From Talinum fruticosum (lineage: Eukaryota > Streptophyta > Magnoliopsida > Caryophyllales > Talinaceae), in assembly GCA_021018815.1 (NCBI GenBank), contig JAITYX010000012.1, forward strand, positions 8,419,001 through 8,483,000: a stretch of 64,000 nucleotides of DNA, given 5' to 3'. The position numbers were made by a program, and so were the translations under genes. The notes under the pieces are model-generated. The model ran no database searches and was not told the DNA's origin. It worked only from the letters and a program-made list of their open reading frames with translations. Positions 56,250 to 64,000 of this stretch are shown piece after piece (the first letter of the stretch is position 1; each line of letters starts with the position of its first letter).

Positions 56250-59200
56250 TCATGCATTTAACATACCAAGCTCATTCCGAATGAAATAGAATTGATCTTC
56301 ACCAAGAGGCTTAGTAAAGATATTAGCTAATTGAAGGTTAGTAGGAATAAACTCAAGTTCAATATCACCTTTCTCCGAGTGGTCTCGTAGGAAGTGATAT
56401 CGACCTTGATATGCTTTGTCTTCGAGTGCTTGGACTGGATTCTTGGTGATGCTCATTGCACTTTGATGGTCACACTTGATTGGTACTGATTTGAAGGACA
56501 GTCCAAGATCTTTCTAATGTTGCTTTATCCATAGAATCCGAGTGCAATAGGCTCCAGTTGCAATATACTCGAGCTTCAGCGATTGATAGAGCTACTTAGT
56601 TCTGCTTGTTTGAGTGCCAAGATATTAGGGATTGACCCAGAAATTGGCAAGCTCCGGAAGTGCTCTTTCGATCAACTTTATATCCCGCGTAGTCCGCGTC
56701 CGAGTATCCGGTGAGAGTCGGTTACGAGTCTCCGGAATACCGTAGACCTAAGTTACGAGTACCTGCAAGATATCTAAATATTCTCTTCACCGCGAGTGAG
56801 ATGTGATTCTTTTGGATTAGCTTGAAATCTTGCGTATAAGCAAACACTAAACATTATATCGGGCCGGCTGGAAGTCAGATATAGCAAAGATCCAATCATA
56901 CCTCGATATAGTTTCGATCTATTGCTTTACCTTTTTCGTTTGAGTCGAGCTTTATACTACTTGCTCATAGGTGTAGATACGTGCTTTGCATCTTGAAGTT
57001 TGTATTTCTTCAGCGGTTCCTTGGTATACTTGGATTGATGGACGTAGATCCCATCTTTGTCTTGTTTGATTTGTAAACCAAGGAAGAAATTGAGTTCTCC
57101 CATCATACTCATTTGGAACTCTTGACTCATCAACTCGAGAAAATTCTCGGCACGGAAATTCATTAGTAGCACCGAAGATAATATCATCAACATAGATTTG
57201 AACAATAAGGAAATCTTTCCCATTGGTCTTTATGAAGAGTGTCTTGTCGATCCGACCTCTTTTAAAATCATTTTGAACCAAGAAGCTACTCGGTCTTTCA
57301 TACCAAGCTCGAGGGGCTTGTTTAAGACCATGGAGAGCCTTTTGAAGTTTGAAAACATGATTTGGAAATTCTGAGTTTTCAAAACTAGGAGGTCTGCTCG
57401 ACATAGACTTCCTCTTCAATAAAACCATTGAGAAATGCACACTTAACATCCATTTGATATAATTTAATATGCATGCTTGGATGCAAATGCCAACAGAATT
57501 CTAATAGCTTCGATTCGGCAACAGGTGCAAATGTTTCCCCACAATCAATTCCTTCTTCTTGATTGTATCCTTGAGCCATAAGTCTATCCTTGTTTCGACT
57601 ACCACTCCACCCTCATCCAGTTTGTTTTTGAAAACCCATTTGGTTCCTATAAGCTGGGTGGTCGGAAGGTCGGTTGGTCGAGTCCGGACTTGGTTTCTTT
57701 CGAATTGATTGAGTTCCTCTTGCATGGCCTCTACCCATTCAGGTTCGTTAAGGGCCTCTAGTGCATTTTTGGGTTTAGTTAATGAGATGAATGCGGTGAA
57801 TGCACATAGATTTTGAAGAGAGGAATAAGTTCTTACCCCACTTGTTGATATCGAAATTATATTTTCTAGTGGATGATTAGAAGTAAACTTGAATGCTTTA
57901 CCAGTTCTCCGATTCACGAGATTTGTGGGCTGAAGCTGCTTGATCTTCGAAGCTTGTTTTGAGTGATCTTCTTCATTGGCTTGTTCGTTACGAGCGAGCT
58001 CTTGAGTTGCCTCATTCCGAGTTACCTCGTTCCGAGTGACTTCATTATGAGTGGGTTGAGTCCGAGTCTTTATGGGTTCGGCTTCGTCATCATCTCTACT
58101 AAGCTTCAATTCCGAGTATGAAGACTCGCTTGGTTTCTCCTGTTCAAGCTCATCAAACACAACGTGGATGCTCTCTTCCACTCTGTTAGTTCTCTTATTG
58201 AAAATACGATAAGCTTTCTTTGTGAGAAGAATAACGCAGAAACAATACCTTCATCGACCAGAGCATCAAACTTGGTCCGGTGATCCTTACCATTGTTGTG
58301 AACGAAGCACTTACATCCAAATGGTCCGAAATAGGAAATATTTGGTTTCTTCCCCTTGTAAAGCTCGTAAGGTGTTTTCTTCGATATGGGTCCGATGAGG
58401 CATCTATTCAAAGTATAGTTGGTTATGTTGACTACCTCGGCCCGAAATAGTAAGGCAAGTTGTGCTCAATCATCATCGTCCTTGCTATTTCTTCAAGGGT
58501 TCTGTTCTTTCTCTCTACTACTCCATTCTGTTGATTAGTTACGGGTGCTTGAAAAGTTGTGAGAGATTCAATTTTTATCCCAAAACACTGAGAATTCGAG
58601 TAGTCGAACTCCCTTCCATGGTCGGTTCGAATCCTCTAGATCCGAGTCCGAGACTCAACTTGGATTCTTCTACGAGCTTGCTGAACTCCTTGAATGCTTC
58701 ATTTCTATGCTTAAGAAAACACACCCATGTAAATCTAGAATAATCATCAATAACAACAAATATATATGATTTACCTCAGAGGCTCTTAATGGAGATTTCA
58801 CCACATAAGTCCATATGCGGTAGCTCGAAGCACTTTGGATGTGGAAGCTGTCTTCGAGAGATTTGAATGAGGAGCTGACTTGTTTCCCTCTTGTGCATGC
58901 TTCACAAACTTTATCTTTCTCAAAAACACAGATTGGGTAAACCCCTAACCGGACCATGAGATGCTAATTTTTTGATAGTATGCATACTAATATGGCCTAA
59001 TCTATGATGCCAAGACCATGAATCATCATAAAGAGATGCTTTTAAGCACGACATATTCGATTAGGATAAGAAAGAGGAATGATATAGGTGTTACTTGATC
59101 TCTTACCTGAAAGCTTGATCTCTTTGGTAGTGACATCGAAATGTAGCGGTTGGTGCGAGTGAATCTTACCTCTTGACGTTTATCACATAGTTGAGAGATG

Positions 59201-59679
59201 CTTGAGCGGATTGTACTTTAAACCTTTGACAAGGTAGAATGGACTGACCAGATTGCTTCCTTTTTCAATCTTGCCTATCCCTACTATCTTCCCTTTGCTA
59301 TCATCTCCAAATGTGACCTTTCCTCCTTTATGTTTTCCAACTCGGAAAAGAGTCCTGCATCTCCTGACATATGTCGGGAACATCCACTTGTCAAGGTACC
59401 AGTGTCCTTTTGATCTTTTACGAGTGACCTGCAAAACAGAGAGAATCTAACCCTTCTCACTTCCTCTAACGAACCCGAGTAACATTCTTTACTTGTGGTT
59501 CTTTTTGAGGAAGAAGGTGTTTCGGAACCCAGATTTAAATGACTTTGGGTTTTGTCCGATTCCGAGTCTTCCTCTCGAGAAGCGAGTCCGTGTCTCTTTC
59601 TTTTTGAAAACCTTTCCTTTTGAAACAGGAGAAAATGGTTTCCTTTTGTAAATAGTTCCGGGCTTAGTCCTCCCTTCAT
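56250..59679 (-). pseudogene. pol: Copia D pol: protease, integrase, RT, RNase H (broken)
   Basis: At the protease, GHWYLD is followed by a one-base insertion at the catalytic Asp-Ser-Gly (near 59390), and SGCSRHMSGD continues in the next frame. The pre-integrase/integrase part is at 59100-58670. The integrase C-terminal piece KKTPYELYKGKKPNISYFGP is near 58380-58320. The linker is at 58100-57950, with NEVTRNEVTRNEATQEL. RT reads IGTKWVFKNKLDEGGVV near 57640 and [20 protein letters not shown] (about 57460-57400), with YVDD near 57198. RNase H and the C-terminus RNELGMLNA stop at TGA 56252-56250. Confidence 0.88.
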
Positions 59680-59944
59680 TTACGTGAATGGGACCATGCT
59701 CGGCTTTCTGAACTTTACGGTTCGGAATCCTTTTGACTAACTCGAGTAGGAATTGGATTCCTCATCTTTGTTGTAACCAAGACCTTCTTTTCGAAAAGAG
59801 ACACATTGTGATCCTAAGAGCATGTCAAGGTTATTCGACCTCGAGTAAAATTTAAAACCGAGATCTTGAGACTCAGTGACCTTACGCTTTAGCTCCTCAT
59901 TTTCTTTCTCGAGTACCTCGGACTCGGTCTCATTAGATTGAGCA

Positions 59945-61249
59945 CTAGTCTTGAGTTCTCTCGAGTGTGACTCTCAGTTTTTCCAATTCATTTTTCAAAG
60001 AAGTGCTCTCGGAAGTAATTAACTCAAGTTGTTCTTTGAATTGAGAAGAATCAAAATTGGACTTTTCTTCCAAAGTAAAAATGTACTTAGCTAAATCGAC
60101 TTTGGAGAATTTGAGGAAATAATCAATTACCTCTTGAGGATTAGTTTCCTCATTGTGCGAGTCCGAGTCCGACTCTCCTTCCGCTTCGAGTCGGAGATTA
60201 CCATCGGACACTTTGAGTCGTCCGAGTCATCGTCATCTTCGATGAGTCCTCATCGCTCGATGTTGCCATCATGGCCTTCTTCTTCTTTCTGTCCCTTTTT
60301 CTTTTCGGACGAGTCTTTGACTATGTGGTCTTTGCTGCCACACTCAAAACATCCGGAATTCTTAGCTAAAGATAACTTTGAGGGTGATTAGTACTTACCT
60401 TTTCTGTCCCTCTTGTCTTTCTTATAGAATTCTTCCTTTGGCCTTTTATCCCATCTTTTGTGCTTCATTATTCTCTTGAAGCCTCTTGCAATGAGTGCCA
60501 TGGGATCGCCTTCGAGTTAGAGGAGCTAAGATTTGCTTCTTTGGATTCCGAGGCATTTAGTGCTAAGTTCCTTTTGGTACGCCCTCGGCATCCTCCTCTT
60601 CTAGATGGATTTTGTGAGTGAGAAGCTTTCCGATGAGCTCGTCCGGCTTTAAGAGTGAGAGGTTCCGAGCTTCCTCTATGGCGGTCACCTTGGGACCCCA
60701 TCTTCTCTTGGGTAGACTTCGAGTGTCTTTCCGCACATTTCCTCGTGGGAAATCTTCTTACCCAGTGATTTGAGATTGTTGGTAATCTCGATAAATCGAA
60801 TGAACATCCGAGTGATGTTCTCTTCCGCTCCATCTTGAAAAGCTCATATTTGTAAAGATACTGGCTTATCTTCGTTTGTCCGACCTGGCTAGTGCCTTCG
60901 TAAGTGTTGATAAGAATGTCCTATACTTCTTTTGCTGAGTCACAGGCGGACACTCGGTTTTATTCTTGTGAGCTAATGGCGCACATCAAAATGTTCATTG
61001 CCTTGAAGTTCTTTACGAACTTCTCGCTTCGCTCGGAGTAAACTCGGCCTTTGTTTTGGGAATAATTCGAATTCCTCTGTCTTCATTGGAATGTAGTTTC
61101 ATTGTTGTATGATTTCCCATACATCTTCATCATGATCCATGAGGAAACATTCCATAAGTTTCTTCCGAGTGCCCAAAGTTTGATCCTTTGAATTTTGGTG
61201 GTCTGCTGGAAGATCTTCCTTCGTCGAACTCTCCGTTGTTACGAGCCAT
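59945..61249 (-). pseudogene. gag: Copia D gag (broken)
   Basis: ATG 61249 opens MARNNGEFDEGRSSSR. Gag core words occur at 60833-60468 in mixed frames. The zinc knuckle CFECGSKDHIVKD (60350-60310) loses its last Cys to a one-base insertion. The C-terminal part (60211-59945) is acidic, with a Glu/Leu-rich, coiled-coil-like stretch SLKNELEKLRVTLERTQD. A gag with knuckle and coiled coil is known for Sireviruses. Confidence 0.75.
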
Positions 61250-61294
61250 TTGATCTTTGGACCTTTGGATGGTTAGATCCTTTCTAAAAGGCTA

Positions 61295-61307
61295 CGCTCC
61301 GATACCA
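61295..61307 (-). promoter_or_regulatory. Copia D primer-binding site (initiator tRNA-Met)
   Basis: Minus strand TGGTATCGGAGCG, two mismatches from the canonical TGGTATCAGAGCC, 2 bp from the LTR. Confidence 0.8.
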
Positions 61308-61309
61308 AT

Positions 61310-62847
61310 TGAAGGTTTGCTTGAGGAGAGTCCGAGTCACCCTAGAGGGGGATGAATAGGTTGATGAAAGATTTTCGTGGAAACGTTAGCTCTTTTGCCA
61401 AAGAAGAGACAGAGACGGGTTCCGAGTCAATCGACAGGGTCGGAAAAGTATGGACTCCGAAATGCTATCACGAGTCTAGAATGAACTCGTAAAGATAATA
61501 CTTAGAGATTGCGTGGAAACCCTCCTGGGGCGAGAAAACCACGGATCGTGCTAATCCAAGCACGAAGTCAAATCCACTATTTTGAGCCCACAAAATACCG
61601 TGAACCGACTGAACTCGAGTTGCTCCCTTAGACAACTCTATACAAGTTTTCTTAGACTCAAAAATTCCCTTATCCGATCTAGTACTTCCTAGCTGAGATA
61701 ACCCTTACAGCTAGGGACAACTAAGCTGAGCTAACCCTTACAGCTTAGTCAAGGGACCTTACAGAGAAAGTAAGAAAGTGTTTGTAATCGAGTACAAAAC
61801 CTTACAACTCGGAAAGTAATGAATTATAGAATGGGAGTTGTAAGTAGAAGATTGAGAATAAATACAATGACTTTGCTCAAGTACGTGTGTTAACAATAGG
61901 TTCGGCAATCTTCAAGTCTTGTGAGGTGGCTTCTATTTATAGATGACCAGGCAGAGTAGCCGTTATCTTCATCTCGCTGACCGAGAGTCCTTTGTGACCG
62001 TTGACAAAAGCTTTCCGAGTCACTCGAAAGTATCCGTTGTAATGTGAACGTTGGACAACGGTTTAAACTCTCTTGGAAGTCCCAAAACCACTGGCGGTGT
62101 CTTGAAAGATAAGGTGGAAACCACCGTTAAGCTTAGCGTTCTAGTTTTCCAGATTTGGAAACAGACGTGCCACGACACAATCTTCCGGGAATGGAGCAAA
62201 GAAGGTGAAAAGCCATGTCTGCTTGGTGATTTGACATTTTGAAGCCAGGTTACTTTTGTATTTTGAAAAACGTATCCTCGCTTGAATAACCTACAAAAGT
62301 AAATCAATTTTGGTTCTCAAATTATAAAATACTTTGGTCCAAGATTAGAAACAGATAATAAAATAATTATGATACATAAACAACTAATTATCCGAGTCGA
62401 AACGAAATAGAATTTTACGAGTCTAATATCCATGATACTCGGAATTCCGTCCGACTTAGTCTAAGCGAAGAATCAAGTTAAATAAAGAATATCGAGTGAA
62501 ATAACTTGATATAGACTAAGCATGGAACATACTAGAAGAACCGACTAAAACCGAATAGAGCTTATAGCCGAAGTAAGATCCGAGTGAGAGAAGACGAAAT
62601 ACTAGTCTATTCAACATGCGATAAATCGAGTGGTGAGAGACTCGGAACGGGATGAGATACGCATATCGGTTTTCCGAGTCACTCAAGGATAAGCAAGAAA
62701 TACACGAAGTAAAAGCTATATCACTCAGAAAAGTTTCTAAGATACGAGAGAATGCCTTGGAATCAAAACTCTATAAGTACGAGATTGTTATACCTGATTC
62801 CTTTTATGCAACTCGGAAAAGTATTGAGCGAGTGTCACGAGTCTTCA
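61310..62847 (-). repeat. 5' LTR of copia D
   Basis: 1538 bp with TG..CA ends. TATA (minus) is at 61941-61933; the decayed palindrome TTTCCGAGTCACTCGAAAG is at 62012-62030. Confidence 0.93.
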
Positions 62848-62852
62848 TGGTT
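62848..62852. repeat. Right TSD (TGGTT) of copia D
   Basis: Exact copy of 51975-51979. Confidence 0.92.
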
Positions 62853-63760
62853 AATATATAAATGCCATTTAAGTTTGAATTTACGTTATATGTAATATGT
62901 TTAGGTAATAAATCCATGCATTCGATAAATGAGCTTTGCATGCTTGGCTGAAAAAGGTAGATATGTGCAGCCTTCGGTAGAAATATTTGGATATTTGATA
63001 TTTATGTACTTTGGATTATATTGTGAGACAAATGCGGACTTTGGCTAAAATGGGCAGAGATACACGAGCTTTGCAAACTCATTGTCACACAATTGGTTCA
63101 ACTAGTTATGTGGATAAACAAGTCGACTTTGTATGTTTTATTTATCAATTTAGATCCCCTCAATACTTTAAACTTGATCAACTAGATATACAATGCTTAT
63201 TCGATTTGTAATCGTAGGTGGAAGCTAAAAAAGAGAGCCAACACACTTGGAGTTCTTTAAAGCCACACATAAAAAAAGATGGTGGAGGCTTTGTAGGTGA
63301 CACATCTCTTGAATGTTTTCTCGGTAGATGTTCCTATTCCACTACTTGTAACTTTTTGGTTTTTTTTTTCTTATTATGATATTTATTCTATTTCCTTTCA
63401 TATGTGTGGTAGAATGAAGCAAGTGCGAAGGTTCAAGAGCGACTTCTTAACTCTTCCCCCTCAAAGACTCAAGTTGAAATTGAAAATGAAGTATTTGATA
63501 ATCTCATGTATGAGAACAAACACCTAAATGACCAATTGGTTTTGGCTTTGGAGTGGACCGAAGTGATATCTTTGGTGTAAGTGGTATCCTTAAGAAAAGG
63601 GGTTATACCTATCCCGACAACAACAACGTGGAACTCAAGCATGTGAAACAGGAGTTAGCATCGTAAAATTAGAAATGCTTGTACTTGTGTTGAAGGCAAT
63701 GCGGAGTGGTCAAATTCCGGATGATTTCCTTGATGTCGACTCGGCCTTAAACAAGGCTAG
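62853..63760 (+). pseudogene. Second CACTA gene, 3' part (Transposase_24-like)
   Basis: Beyond copia D the + strand reads RALQTHCHTIGSTSYVDKQ near 63070-63125. Next come HIKKDGGGFVGDTSLE (63260-63310), EASAKVQERLLNSSPSKTQV (63417-63476) and DIFGVSGILKKRGYTYPDNN (63564-63620). These are in the style of the Transposase_24 (Ptta/En/Spm) proteins that form the second gene of plant CACTA elements. Introns probably lie between the blocks. Frames are broken. Confidence 0.6.
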
Positions 63761-64000
63761 TGATCATGTTAGACTTTTTCTCCTCCCTTTTTTTTTCTTT
63801 CTCGTTGAAATGGAGAGAGGAGACAGAGGATGGATATATGCTTATGTGTTCTAGCCCACATTTTGAGGTTATGTATGTCTCGTTGTAGTGCTTATTGAGG
63901 TTGTGTGGTGCTGCTAGTTCCCTCTTTCCATAGTGTCTCTCTCTCTTTGTTGTGGTTGTGCCATCGAGGTTGTTGTTAGTTTCCTCAAGCTGTTATCCGA
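63761..64000 (+). other. CACTA 3' sequence to window end
   Basis: No ORF or terminal repeat recognised. CT-rich stretches occur near 63940. The CACTA 3' terminus lies outside the window. Confidence 0.5.

Larger units (their letters stand above)
51980..62847 (-). mobile_element. Copia (SIRE-like) copy D, complete ends
   Basis: A minus-strand element of 10868 bp with two LTRs, perfect 5-bp TSD TGGTT, tRNA-Met primer site, gag, pol, internal TATA, extra ORF and polypurine tract. It is the best-preserved family member in the window. Inserted in CACTA non-coding sequence of the second gene. Confidence 0.95.
12986..64000 (+). mobile_element. CACTA (En/Spm) DNA transposon, heavily nested
   Basis: The 5' terminus CACTACTAGAAAACGGG starts at 12986 inside copia B pol. 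CACTA-own sequence is then 12986-16374, 34707-35533, 47745-51979 and 62848 to the window end, interrupted by a pararetrovirus and two copia elements. The transposase reading frame and the junction TSDs show that these blocks were once contiguous. Net CACTA length in the window is about 9.5 kb, and the 3' terminus is not reached. The 3-bp TSD cannot be confirmed without the other end. Confidence 0.8.

Overview
The window is a plant nuclear repeat cluster, almost certainly from a eudicot. Every recognisable block is a plant-type transposable element or an endogenous plant pararetrovirus. I see no intact host gene, no rRNA or tRNA gene and no CRISPR array. Nearly all coding regions carry stops and frameshifts, so they are annotated as pseudogenes.

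Layout. (1) 1-6090: 3' part of a copia element on the + strand (copy A: integrase-RT linker, RT/RNase H, an envelope-like extra ORF, 3' LTR). (2) 6091-10236: truncated Tat-lineage gypsy remnant with an antisense plant-mobile-domain (PMD) ORF and one LTR. (3) 10237-12985: 3' part of a second copia copy on the - strand (copy B). (4) From 12986 to beyond the window end: a CACTA (En/Spm) DNA transposon inserted in copy B's pol. Its TNP2-type transposase is read at 34897-35533 and 47745-50698, and a second, Transposase_24-like gene at 50943-51979 and 62848-63760.

The CACTA element has been split by three insertions. (a) An endogenous caulimovirid genome (about 16375-34706, - strand) lies in a TA microsatellite. 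It is circularly permuted and close to one genome in net length. It was itself split inside its RT by a complete Athila-like gypsy element (20558-30749, 5-bp TSD CTTGT), and its coat-protein region contains a fragment of a host bHLH transcription-factor gene (about 32840-33640). (b) Copia copy C (35534-47744, - strand) carries a hAT-type MITE (41682-42210, 8-bp TSD) and a same-family solo LTR (42268-43442). (c) Copia copy D (51980-62847, - strand) is complete at both ends with 5-bp TSD TGGTT.

The copia copies A-D are one SIRE/Sirevirus-like family: LTRs of about 1.5 kb, an initiator tRNA-Met primer site, a gag with zinc knuckle and predicted coiled coil, pol in the order PR-IN-RT-RH, then an extra ORF of about 535-545 codons between pol and the 3' LTR. 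Two regulatory patterns recur in this family: a palindrome about 75 bp upstream of the LTR TATA box, and a separate TATA box just upstream of the extra ORF. The antisense PMD ORF of the Tat remnant also has its own TATA box.

Tandem junctions give a relative order of events: copia B, then CACTA into B, then pararetrovirus, copia C and copia D into CACTA (order among these three not fixed by nesting), then gypsy into the pararetrovirus, and MITE and solo-LTR parent into copia C. Boundaries given as exact rest on TSDs or TG..CA ends read directly. Internal gene limits in decayed copies are approximate.
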